DNA from: Misgurnus anguillicaudatus
Lineage: Eukaryota > Chordata > Actinopteri > Cypriniformes > Cobitidae
Length of the DNA: 64,000 nt
Direction: 5' to 3'
Assembly: GCF_027580225.2 (NCBI RefSeq)
Contig: NW_027395276.1
Coordinates: forward strand, 4,075,501-4,139,500
The notes under the pieces are model-generated. The model saw only the letters and a list, made by a program, of their open reading frames with translations, did no database searches and was not told the DNA's origin. Made by a program: the position numbers and the translations under genes. Within the stretch, counting starts at the first letter, position 1. Each line of letters opens with the position of its first letter. This document shows, piece by piece, positions 1 through 9,151 of the stretch.

Positions 1-1081
1 CAATGTTTTGAATGGAAATTTTCTCACGATTTACAAGTAGTAGAAAACATTACAGATAAGTAATCAGCTGGACAAAATAAATAACACTGTCCTAGTGGTT
101 TTTGGACATTTTACTGCAAATATCTTTCAAATTGCACCTTTAAGTACATGCTGTTAATATTGCCCTGAATATCACATGCAAAATAATAACATGCCATGGA
201 AACTCAAACATTATAATGATTAATTAAATTCTGCCGCTAAATATTAAATCTCTCCATGAATAGTTGGAACATATTAAACATATGCCTGAATAAGTTAAAT
301 ACAGTAAATATAGTGTTAAAACCTGTTTGTATATCGATTTATAAATACTTTAAGCTTAGCTAGCATTGCTCCACAAATATGACTTTATGCGTCTCACCTG
401 CGCTCCATGAGCTAACGTCCTTACTTTTTGACAGCTATTATTGTTTTATGTGACGACGTTGACCTGTAAATGCAGATACGATGGCTGGATTGCGTTTACA
501 TTACACTGAGATCCGATCACAAAGCTTCCTCGACTACCTCTTCATCAGGACACACAGATCAGATAACATTCCGGTCACAGACGCGTTTACACTTGTCTTT
601 TCAATGTGTATGTGGACAACATCCGGATACAGGTCGCATGTTAATGCCAAGTGTAAACGCAGCCTATATATATTATGCAAATGCAAACTTTTATTTTGTA
701 TGTGATTAATCGTGATTATCGTTTGACAGCCCTCTATGTGAGAACACATGATAGAATTACCGATATAAACACGGATGATGTCAGAACGCGCTCACAACTT
801 CGGGCCAATCATAACGTGCAATTCTGTTTACAGAAGTTTCTTCAAGAGTTGTTTGAAATTGTTTACGGTTTAGAGGAAACTTCCTCTTTCTGACAGAGTT
901 GATGGGTATTTTGATACTGATGTGTGAATGATATCTGGTTAAAAGATGTAACTGCTGCGTGTGTGAATAACACATTTTTGTATTCACTGGTAAAGTCGTT
1001 CTGGTAAATTTATGGTAATTACTGTGTAAAAGAGGCTGCTGTGGAATCAGACATGACCTTTCACCTTTCTTTCTATTGCAG
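1..1081. other. upstream of the first recognised gpx4 exon; nothing assigned
   Basis: AT-rich DNA with no convincing coding exon. The gpx4 exon at 1082 begins in phase 0 with a Cys codon, so the missing first exon should end in or just after ATG followed by GT. The only ATG-GT nearby (about 1009) has an in-frame stop a few codons upstream and no peroxidase-like sequence. Exon 1 is therefore outside the window or unrecognisable here. Confidence 0.4.
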
Positions 1082-1176
1082 TGTGCACAGGCCCACGACT
1101 GGCAGTCGGCAAAGTCTATATACGAGTTCACAGCCAAAGACATTGATGGAAATGAAGTGTCTCTAGAGAAATACAG
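1082..1176 (+). CDS. gpx4: gpx4 exon, N-terminal part
   Basis: The acceptor AG lies at 1080-1081 after a T-rich tract. The exon translates from [16 protein letters not shown] and ends in phase 2 (AG of an Arg codon). The donor at 1177 is the start of a short GT run. Confidence 0.9.
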
Positions 1177-4100
1177 GTGTGTGTGTGTCTGATATGATGT
1201 GCACATTTCAATTCAATTTTTTTCAATTTAATTTTTATTTATATAGCGATTTTCACAAGTGTTAATTGTTTCAAAGCAGCTTTACATTAATAGATGTAGA
1301 AAAAGCATAGAAAAGTGATAATTAGTAATAATGTAACGTATACAGTAAAGTAGTAGGTTAAGCCAAAGATGGCGGACTCTCCAGGGGATGAGAAAAACCC
1401 TCCTGGCTAGTCCAGGGGGAGAACTCCTAGGAGGAGAAAAACCCCTGAGAGAGATACATATATATTTTTATATATAAAAATATTATATATACCCGTTCAC
1501 ACTTACCCATTTATATACTATCGAGGTATGTTAATACTATCAAGGTATGTGAACGGGTAAGCGAATTAAACTGGTTCCGCCAGTGGTCATTGGACAGGCA
1601 TCTGCTGGGCATCACGTTGAAGGTTGGTCCGTAGATCAGTGGTGTGTGACCTTCACAGCAGCAGGAACTGGGTCTGTTTGTCTCATTGTCCTTGGGGTCG
1701 GGGATTAATCCAGGACTAGGCCTTAGTTATATTAGGACATAATATAGTTTTTACAAACAAACCTTACAAAAAAACATTCTGTTGTTCGTCTTGAGACAAA
1801 ACAATGGCAACTAATATAAATGAAAAGATATGTCAGTGCAAGATGTTTTTAAATTAGGACAGCTCAAACATGCATTTTAGTAAAAATAAAAATAAGTCAC
1901 TAGAGGAATTTTATGTTCTTGTAAACACTGTTAAATGTCTTGGTTGCATATACGAATGATGATAATATGGCACACAAGAACTATAGAATAAGTGGTGAGG
2001 GCATTTAATATTGATTACTAAACAGCTCAATTAAAGTTACTGCCTTTAAAATTCCTTGGTGTTTCGAAAGGAGGTCAAGAGAGGTTTGTTTGTCATTTGC
2101 ATAGCTTCGTGTTTTACACACGCACTCGCGTATGTGTGTTTGTTCATCTTGATGCACTGCTCCTCCCAAATCTCTGCCTACGGTTTTAGCATAGGCAAAA
2201 ATGCTCTCTTTTCCCTTTTTTTTGTTGATCAAAGCATAACACACGTTCTGCATTCTTGTTTATCATCTTATTTTTAGTCATAGACTAAGCAGAATCTATG
2301 TCTAGTATAGTGTCTAAACTGATTACAATCTACTTACTAATGTTGTGATCAATATAATAGCATACGTTTTTTGAAGGGTTACGAATCAAAACAACTCGCC
2401 CATTGCATAAAACACAATCGGGATGAGAATCTTGGTCTAGTTAAATGTTGTCGCGAAGCTCTCTCTATCCAGCAACACCAAATTGATCCTCATTCTTTCT
2501 CTCGTTTTGTTCCAAACTCTTCTTGGGTCGTTTGGTTGGCCCGTACGCTTACGGGAGCTGTCTTTGCCGACAGACGGTAAAGAGTAATCCATACTTCCAT
2601 AAGCAAGCGCGTAGCCCGACAGGCGCTATCGCATAGTTCCACATTTGTCCACGACACTGGCTGCGTCCGAAAACTCAAGGCAGTGACTTTTCAGTGCAGT
2701 GCATTCTTGTTTATCATCTTATTTTTAAGCAGAATCTTTGTCTAGTATAGTGTCTAAACTAGTTTGTTTGTTTTTTTGTTTGTTTTCAGAGGTTATGTGT
2801 GTATTATCACTAATGTCGCCTCTAAATGAGGCAAGACCCCAGTAAACTACACTCAGTTTGCGGAAATGCACGTCACGTACGCTGAGAAGGGTTTACGAAT
2901 TCTGGGTTTTCCCTGCAACCAGTTTGGAAAGCAGGTATGTACAAGTCAAAACTATTTCTCGCACCACACACTATTGCAAGGGTCTCTACCACAATATATA
3001 CAACAACCGGGAGGGCTACTTTTTTATATAGTGTACGCAAAATGTTTTGTTTTACTTATGTTTTATCATTGTTTGAAATGTTAACCTTTATAAATGAAAG
3101 CCAAGCTAATATAAAATATGTAATAAATAAATATTAAAATTGAGGCTATTAATAGAATGTGCTTTGGCAGGCAACTCACAGACTCCATGTTAAAGACCAC
3201 TACTTTACTGTCATATGGTAGGAAGTTTGCATAGTATGCAATGCAGAAGTGGTCTGTGTAGCATGCTGATTGATTGATTAAATGTCAACTAAAAATATTA
3301 AGTGCAACTATTGAGAATAGACATTGAGATAATTCATAAGTATCTTAAGTGTTAGTAGGTCACAGAAGACTGAGTAATTGGATTAGATTGATGGGTCAAC
3401 TTCAATACTTGAACATTTCTACCTTGCAGTTTAATATTACATGGTTTACTACATTTTATTTTGTTCTTTATATATTAGACTGTTGATGTAGTATTTATCT
3501 TGTGGAAAGATGGAATTGAGTAACATTTTATAATGCACAAATTGAGGCTGACATGTCTGCAATTTTATTGTACTTACACAGTGACAAAGTTGTAAAAGAA
3601 TCATTTTATACATTATTAATGTATTATTAATGATATAATATATTATATTAATTGAATTGAATAAATATACTTCAAAGGGATAGTTCACATTTTTTTCATT
3701 TCTGTCATTTATTCACCCTCATATTGTTTCAAACTTGTATAAATTTCCTTGTTCTGTTGATCACACAAAGATATTTTGAAAAATCTTCACAACAAAACTG
3801 ATCTGGGGCACCATTTACTTCTATCAGAGGTGTATAATACTTAAGTATTTTAGTTACATTTTCCAAGCATCTGTGCTGTGTTTGTCTTGGGAAAAAATTT
3901 ACTTTTCTTTACTAAAAAAATATTCACTACATTCTAAAGCATAAAATCATACTGTGTATTCATTATATATTGCATATTAAAATTGATTTAATACCTAATT
4001 ACATAAAAATTGTGTACTTTTACTTTCTTGAGTAAAAGTACGAAAAAATTTTTTACTTAAGTAAAAGTAAAAAACTTGAAATTATGAAATGTAGTGGAGT

Positions 4101-5896
4101 AAAAATTATGATAATATGTTTTGGAATGTTTGTTTTCCAAAGAAAAACACTAATAAAATACGAATAATTGAAAGTTTACTTTTATGTATAAAGTAAAAAT
4201 ACTTAAGTACTATAAGACTCTGACTTCTATAGTATTGCTTTGGAATTCAATGGTGCCCCAGATCTGCTTGGTTACAAACAGGTTTCAACAAGTTAGGAAC
4301 AACTTGGAATATGTAAATGATGACAAAATATTCAGTTTTCGTTGAAATGTGTCTAACCCTTTTTAGCACTAGATGTCATGGGTTGTTGTTGTGCAGTTTC
4401 TAAGCTGTTGTGAGTGGGTTACTGGGTCATAAGTCGTGAAACTAAACACTTGTTTGATGTGTTTTACAGGAACCTGGAACAGAGGAAGAAATCAAAGCGT
4501 TTGCTAAAGGCTACAATGCAGAGTTTGATCTTTTCAGTAAGATCGATGTGAATGGAGATGGAGCTCATCCTCTATGGAAATGGATGAAGGAACAGCCTAA
4601 AGGGAGAGGCACTCTGGGAAAGTGAGTTGATCCATACATGAGCTATATTTAACTGTTATTCTGTAATACTTTCATAGCTCTGTCTCATCAATACTGAATT
4701 TTTTTTTATAGCAACATAAAGTGGAATTTCACTAAGGTAACTTGTGTTTTAATTCTTTATGAACAAATATGGGGGTGTTATATTAGGAAATATAACTAGT
4801 TAACTAGTTTGAACAAACAGGCTTTACTAAAAACATTACTTGTGTGCATTTTGAGGCAAAACGAAGTAGTGCTGCCTCACGATTGGGTGATTTTCACGAA
4901 AACTTGGTTTTAAAAATGTCAAACATGAAAATGTAAAAGTTGCTTAAATTTACTTTTTTCCCACCAGACATTGAAAAACAAAGTCTGGAGTAAATGGGAA
5001 CATTAATTTAAAAACTTTTACTTATCATTTAACACTTTTTTGTAACATAATTTAAAAAATTAGTCCTAAAAATCTCATTACCGCAACAGTCAGAAAACAT
5101 CAACACTGACATATTTTCAAAATGACATGACAAACCTGAAAGAACATAATTTGGAGATTCTGCACATGCATTTAAAATCAAAGTATTATGCTTCTATTAA
5201 TTAAATTAACATTTAATAAGCATCTGTTGCGGTAATGATAATCAAAATGTCGTGTAAGCATTCTGACAAGACAATATTTTAAATTAACTGTAAAAAAATG
5301 ATCTTACCTGGTAGCCATCTTGAAGTAACTGGTCCATGTGCTTGGTCACTCAAAATCAAACTTTATTAAAATTCTGTATGTGTGCTTAAACTGTTCTCAA
5401 AAAGTGTTGCGGAGGATGAGAACATCAGGCATGGACACATCATTTTCCTAATTTTTCTTCATTATTATTATACATGAATATTCAGTAAATATTTTTTCTG
5501 TCATCTAAAGTAGTCTAGCAAAACATCCATTTATTTTTTTTCTTAATATTTTTGTGTTCATTTGATTAAATTACAACATAACGCATGTTCAAACACAGCC
5601 GGACACATTGCGGTAATGAGAATTTCAGCAGAAAATTAGATAAAATTTACAATTACAAATTCTTATGTTGAAATCACACATTTTGCAAGGTAGAACACAG
5701 TATTGTGTTAATTCTGATGCTTTTTAATGTTACTATATTACACATTTTAAAGCTAAAATCATTAGTGCCGTGGTGTTTCAATGGTTTCGTGAGAATCACC
5801 CGATTAGTCGCGACTAATTGTTTGCAGAATAAAAGTTTTTGTTTACAATATCAATATAATATTGTATATCGTATATACGCATACAAATGTTTATTT

Positions 5897-5935
<39 letters not shown>

Positions 5936-7141
5936 TTATACATAATTATTATACACAGTACACACACATATATTATATAAACAAAAACTTTTATTCTGCA
6001 AACGATTAGTCGTAACTAATCATGAGGCAGCCCTTAAATGAAGGGCACTGATGTATTTTAAGATATGTCAGTGCAAGTTGTTTTCAGTTTGGACTGCTCT
6101 TACATTTATTTTAGTCTAGGACTAATCTAATCCCTGTCTGGGAAACCGACCCATAGACATTTAAGCCGTAGTCTCTGCTGTTGTTAATAAAGTTGTTGTT
6201 TTTATTGTAGTTCCTCATTGACAAAGAAGGTCAGGTTGTGAAGAGATACGGGCCAATGGATGATCCAAGTGTAAGTTAATAAGGGTTTACTGTCATATTT
6301 TGCAATCACATTTCAATCTATAATGACAAACTATATATCAATGGAAAGGTCTAAGAATGTAGTTCTTATATTCCAAAACGTTTTAGCAGTAATAATAATG
6401 CAGTGACAGTAATTAATTAATTTGTGAGAAGTATGCAGCAATCTTTTGACATCTAGTGGCCGTTGTTGGTAAAACCACTAAAAGTGTAATGCTGCGTTCA
6501 CACCAGCCACGGTAGAGGCTTCAAGCGTGAGTTATTTTTTTATGTTAAGTCAATGTGAAGATGTCTAATGGAGGTCTCGCGGCGCGAATAAGGCGTTTAG
6601 ATGGCGTGGTAGACGTGATTCCACATTATTTGTACGTCTAGTTCACACGAATAGCGTGAATGGAGCGTTGCTGCAGCAAAAGAAAATGAAAAATTTGAAC
6701 TTTGGTGGAAAATGCGTCGCGTTAACCAATCAGGAGCTTGCTCTAGTAGTGACGTGATTACAGGAAGTGAGCAGAGTCGCAGAAGCCCCTCACATGACAC
6801 GAATATCCGCGTGAATGTCTCGGATGACTGGAATTTCACGTGTGAAAGAAGCGAGTAAACTAAAAATGTTCAAGTGGCAAACTAGATGCGGTAGATGCGA
6901 ATTTGACCCCCCAAACGTGGCTGGTGTGAACCCATGGTAACACAAACCTCATTTTATGTACAAAAATATTACTTTATTTTTAGTTATTACAGTATATGTA
7001 AACTGCTATATTTAATATTTGAATTATATGAAATTGAAGGTGTACATCACCTGTTCCTATAACTTGTGCACTATACTTGATATTAAAATCGCTTTTTTGT
7101 CTCAACAGGTTGTTGAAAAGGATCTCCCCAAGTACCTGTAA
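1082..7141 (+). CDS. gpx4: Glutathione peroxidase 4 (phospholipid hydroperoxide glutathione peroxidase), selenoprotein; 5' end missing
   Basis: GPX4 reduces lipid hydroperoxides in membranes using glutathione and protects against ferroptosis (family knowledge). Six exons join in frame: 1082-1176, 2790-2934, 4470-4621, 4712-4736, 6211-6270 and 7109-7141 (510 nt, 169 residues plus stop), all with AG/GT borders. Visible motifs are [25 protein letters not shown] with U encoded by TGA (2827-2829), [24 protein letters not shown] and KRYGPMDDP. The catalytic Sec, Gln, Trp and Asn are all present. With one missing N-terminal Met, Sec falls at residue 46, as in the cytosolic form of mammalian GPX4. 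The 3' UTR carries a SECIS element. The mitochondrial leader and exon 1 are not seen. The larger introns hold DNA transposons. Fish usually have two gpx4 paralogues; which one this is cannot be told here. Confidence 0.95.
1213..1690. repeat. interspersed repeat block in gpx4 intron
   Basis: Begins with an AT-rich TTATTTATATAGCG-type tail; a related TTTATTTATATAGCAC segment occurs at 12328. An inverted pair, ACCCGTTCACA near 1490 and TGTGAACGGGTA near 1549, lies inside. Probably an old non-coding mobile element; the family is not named. Confidence 0.5.
1695..1890. repeat. interspersed repeat, family shared with 4770-6153 and 59542-59741
   Basis: Shares segments such as GACTAGGCCTTAGTTA, CTTGAGACAAAACAATG and AAGATATGTCAG with 59542-59741, and similar words with the broken copy on both sides of 4870-6032. 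Three copies in 64 kb mark a mobile family. Confidence 0.6.
2250..2762. repeat. direct repeat of about 65 bp around a 375-bp segment
   Basis: The sequence starting CATTCTTGTTTATCATC at about 2250 recurs at about 2702, both running into TCTAGTATAGTGTCTAAACT. The first copy has about 11 extra bases. The second copy ends 28 bp before the acceptor of the selenocysteine exon. No gene is seen between them. Confidence 0.7.
2790..2934 (+). CDS. gpx4: gpx4 selenocysteine exon
   Basis: This exon encodes the active-site loop [18 protein letters not shown] and the Gln-bearing FPCNQFGKQ. The in-frame TGA at 2827-2829 is read as selenocysteine and not as a stop: its surroundings match the GPX active site, and a SECIS lies in the 3' UTR. 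The acceptor is TTTTCAG and the donor GTATGT. Confidence 0.95.
3835..4222. mobile_element. hAT-like non-autonomous element, 388 bp
   Basis: Starts CAGAGGTGTATAA and ends with the inverted CTATAAGACTCTG. It is flanked by exact 8-bp repeats ACTTCTAT (3827-3834 and 4223-4230), typical of hAT. It lies inside an older element whose two halves (GATCTGGGGCACCATT and AATGGTGCCCCAGATC) face each other. A second, truncated copy is at 51307-51712. Confidence 0.8.
4470..4621 (+). CDS. gpx4: gpx4 exon, middle
   Basis: Encodes [19 protein letters not shown] and then [18 protein letters not shown]. It enters in phase 0 after TTTTACAG and leaves in phase 2 at GTGAGT. Confidence 0.95.
4712..4736 (+). CDS. 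gpx4: gpx4 25-nt micro-exon with catalytic Trp-Asn
   Basis: Only 25 nt long; it completes Asn and encodes NIKWNFTK. It carries the Trp and Asn of the catalytic tetrad. The acceptor TATAG and donor GTAACT are intact and the frame fits both neighbours. Confidence 0.9.
4885..5801. mobile_element. 917-bp TIR transposon, family R, copy A
   Basis: Terminal inverted repeats GGGTGATTYTCACGAAA and TTTCGTGAGAATCACCC; 4-bp target repeat GATT on both sides (4881-4884, 5802-5805). Nearly identical over its whole length to copies B and C. Non-coding. The interior has GCGGTAATG-type words in both orientations. The superfamily is not assigned: a 4-bp duplication would fit Chapaev, Sola or Academ among known groups. 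Confidence 0.85.
5899..5932. repeat. (TG)n microsatellite
   Basis: About 17 TG units in the loop of the palindromic element. Confidence 0.95.
6211..6270 (+). CDS. gpx4: gpx4 exon
   Basis: 60 nt encoding [20 protein letters not shown], phase 0 at both ends, acceptor TTGTAG, donor GTAAGT. A repeat copy starts about 12 bp after the donor. Confidence 0.95.
6283..7080. repeat. interspersed repeat, copy 1 (copy 2 at 50645-51110)
   Basis: Shares GGAAAGGTCTAAGAATGTAG, CTAGTGGCCGTTG and GGTAAAACCACTAAAA with 50645-51110. It is interrupted by the element at 6490-6934, which the second copy lacks. Confidence 0.7.
6490..6934. mobile_element. MITE with TIR TGCTGCGTTCACACCAGCCA
   Basis: About 445 bp between TGCTGCGTTCACACCAGCC and its inverted partner GGCTGGTGTGAACCCA. 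It is absent from the related repeat copy at 50645-51110, so it was an insertion. The target duplication is no longer clear. Confidence 0.75.
7109..7141 (+). CDS. gpx4: gpx4 last coding exon
   Basis: Encodes [10 protein letters not shown] and stop TAA at 7139-7141, after acceptor CAACAG. The exon continues as the 3' UTR with SECIS and poly(A) signal. Confidence 0.95.
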   Translation, partial: VVEKDLPKYL

Positions 7142-7240
7142 CCTCTTAAGTCCAATTCATTTAATGCCTCATGTGTTTGTGATCACTCTTTCCTCTCTGG
7201 TTTGACATGAGTGGACATTAGCAGGGTCACACCCAGATCT

Positions 7241-7286
7241 GTGACGGCCGTTTCTGAAGCCTTTCTACAGGTGGGGGCGGCCTGAT
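7241..7286 (+). promoter_or_regulatory. SECIS element of gpx4
   Basis: A hairpin about 100 nt after the stop. The 5' core is GTGA (7241-7244), then GGCCG (7246-7250) pairing with CGGCC (7278-7282), an apical AA at 7257-7258, and the 3' core TGAT at 7283-7286. The 5' core starts with G where A is usual, but the segment from GACGGCC onward resembles the remembered mammalian GPX4 SECIS. It recruits SECIS-binding protein and EFsec so that UGA at 2827 is read as Sec. Confidence 0.8.
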
Positions 7287-7416
7287 GAACCCTGACGTGC
7301 AAATTTTCTGGGAAAACCCTTTAATGTCCAGATGTCTCATCAAGAGAAGAGCCTGTTATACATGTGTATACTGACAATGATACAGAAAACATTTTCTAAT
7401 AGATGGTAATAATAAT

Positions 7417-7422
7417 AATAAA
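7417..7422 (+). terminator. poly(A) signal AATAAA of gpx4
   Basis: AATAAA in an AATAAT-rich tract, followed within 40 nt by a GT-rich stretch, about 275 nt after the stop and after the SECIS. This gives a normal-length 3' UTR. Confidence 0.75.
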
Positions 7423-7445
7423 CAACTGAAATCAGAACTTTGTGT

Positions 7446-8430
7446 TTCTGTGTGGTCGTTTCTTCAAGCTGTATGGACGGAAAGAGGTATGTATGTTATT
7501 ATAAACTTGATTAAGTTATAATTTTAGGTTTCAGATTATGTATGAGATTAAATGTCTTAAGAAAGTAACCCAATATATTAACTCAGTCAAGTAAATCTAT
7601 TGGTGGTCTGGTGTAGTTGTTTGAGCCCTGCAAGGAGTCATAATTAAATATATTTTAGAGGAATGCGTAAAGAATAAGCAAACCCAAATGAAACACATCT
7701 GCTGGAGAAAGTGACCTTTTTACATAAAAATCCTATATGATTAAAAAAAAACAGTTCAACATGACCTACTTTGATTTCAAATTAAGTCCTATGACAGAAT
7801 AATCCTATGGGGAACAATGGTTCAATAGATATGTCTATTATGCTGGATAGGTGTAAGAATTTTTTAGGATTTGTATTAATATTGAAATTCTTATACATAT
7901 TTTTTCTTGGATGCCATACCACCGTGGCCTTGAGCTCTTCTTGTTAGTAATACATTTGGTAAACACATTTATATAAATCTCAATTAAAAAAGGCTAAAAA
8001 CTCTGATTTGTTCCCAGTGCAGATGACAAAATATGTTTACAAAAATTAATTTTTTACCGTTATATTTTTGGCCATTTTTTTGTATATTTTGTAATATATT
8101 AAAAATAAATATATTTTATAGCAATTATATTCACGGCACATTGAAAGATGAACATGTTAACATAACAGGTTTAAAAAGATAAAATTAAATACATTTAATA
8201 TACTTATTTTATATATTATACATAATTATACACTTTATACGATTTTTTATACAAATTGTATATATTGGTCAGTTTTTTGCCGTATGGGTTGTAAAGTTAG
8301 AAATGTATTTGTTGCCCTGAAATACATTTTGAAATGTATGTTAATTTGAAGGTTAAAGCTAAGTATATTTACAAAAATATTTAATTAAGCTTCCTACAAA
8401 ACATATTTTTGACCAACTAATTTTTTGCCG
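7446..8430. other. gpx4-pip5k1c intergenic, AT-rich
   Basis: AT-rich sequence with no exon, no RNA gene and no repeat that I could pair with another part of the window. Confidence 0.5.
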
Positions 8431-8675
8431 TTTCTCAATCCGAAGGCTGCATCCTCCGGAGGTCGCATATGCAGGCTGCATCCGTCATCACGCCTGGTTT
8501 ATTTAAGTTAACTGGGCATTTTCATTCGCAAGTCATACGTATATTACAACAATTTATGATTAGCTAAGAATTATAGTCAACTTTATAATTGTTAATATTC
8601 TGAAATAAGACTGTCATTATAACGTATACAGCCTACAAATGCGACCTCCGGAGGCTGCAGCCTTCCGATTAAGTT
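8431..8675. mobile_element. foldback MITE upstream of pip5k1c
   Basis: GAAGGCTGCATCCTCCGGAG on the left pairs with CTCCGGAGGCTGCAGCCTTC on the right, arms of about 30 bp at each end of a 245-bp element. It lies about 380 bp before the pip5k1c start codon. Confidence 0.65.
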
Positions 8676-8879
8676 TCAGGTGTGTTGTAATATGAATGTC
8701 ATTCAATGGAGGGCGCTATTTACACACTAATAACTCTGCTGATGTGTCGCTCTTTCTCTTGTAGTTTTTAACCAGATCTGCATTGTGTAAATTTGAAGAA
8801 TAATCTAACTCGCCCTCTGCGTTTAGACATTTATGTAACGCAGTCTCTGTGGATTAATAAAGAGTGTATGCTAATTTCC

Positions 8880-9057
8880 CGCCGACGTCATTCATACTCT
8901 GACGTCGGCGGACCTGTCTGGGCCTGTGACGTCACGGACGGACTCGCGCGGTGCGGCAGCTGGAGGGAGCGCGCGCACGCTGCACCGCATCGCGGGTCGA
9001 AACATGACGCGCGTTTCGTTCTCGTGATTTGACGGGTTTGAAAGGTCGACGGATCTG
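8880..9057 (+). promoter_or_regulatory. GC-rich promoter / 5' UTR region of pip5k1c with CRE-like sites
   Basis: The sequence changes abruptly from AT-rich to CpG-rich. A full cAMP-response element TGACGTCA is at 8927-8934. Two further GACGTC cores sit in an 11-bp inverted repeat, CGCCGACGTCA (8880-8890) and TGACGTCGGCG (8900-8910). There is no clear TATA box at the usual place. The transcription start is not resolved. Confidence 0.6.
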
Positions 9058-9151
9058 ATGGAGGGAGCCGCGAGCGCAGGATGTTCCGCGCTGACGGACG
9101 ACTCGGATTCGGTGCTCGGCTCCGGCTGCGGGTCCGAGGCTGGAGATCTCG
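9058..9151 (+). CDS. pip5k1c: pip5k1c exon 1 (start codon)
   Basis: ATG at 9058-9060 in a CpG-rich context. It encodes [20 protein letters not shown] and ends in phase 1 at GTATGC. It joins exon 2 in frame 23 kb downstream. Confidence 0.8.

Larger units (their letters stand above)
4870..6032. mobile_element. palindromic element interrupted by a 917-bp transposon
   Basis: The left arm starts GCTGCCTCACGATT and resumes at 5806; the right arm ends ATCATGAGGCAGC. Removing 4885-5801 and one GATT restores an arm that mirrors the right arm through GATTAGTCG, GACTAAT and TTTGCAGAATAAAAGTTTTTG. The loop holds a (TG)n microsatellite (5899-5932). Confidence 0.8.
4770..6153. mobile_element. outer repeat copy split by nested insertions
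   Basis: Pieces at about 4770-4869 and 6033-6153 match continuous parts of the family copy at 1695-1890 and are separated by the palindromic element 4870-6032. The right end, CCCTGTCTGGGAAACCGACCC, is the inverse of the left end of the copy at 59542. It is the outermost of three layers. Confidence 0.55.

Noticed and set aside
470..893. Short ORFs before the gpx4 exon as a possible first exon
   Set aside because: None ends in ATG at a splice donor in the right phase, and none looks like a GPX4 leader.
781..1206. 141-codon ORF on the minus strand
   Set aside because: It overlaps the gpx4 exon on the other strand, has no recognisable motif and low-complexity composition.
2818..2829. TGA in the gpx4 exon as a sign of a pseudogene
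   Set aside because: It lies exactly at the GPX catalytic residue, the flanking exons are intact, and a SECIS is present.
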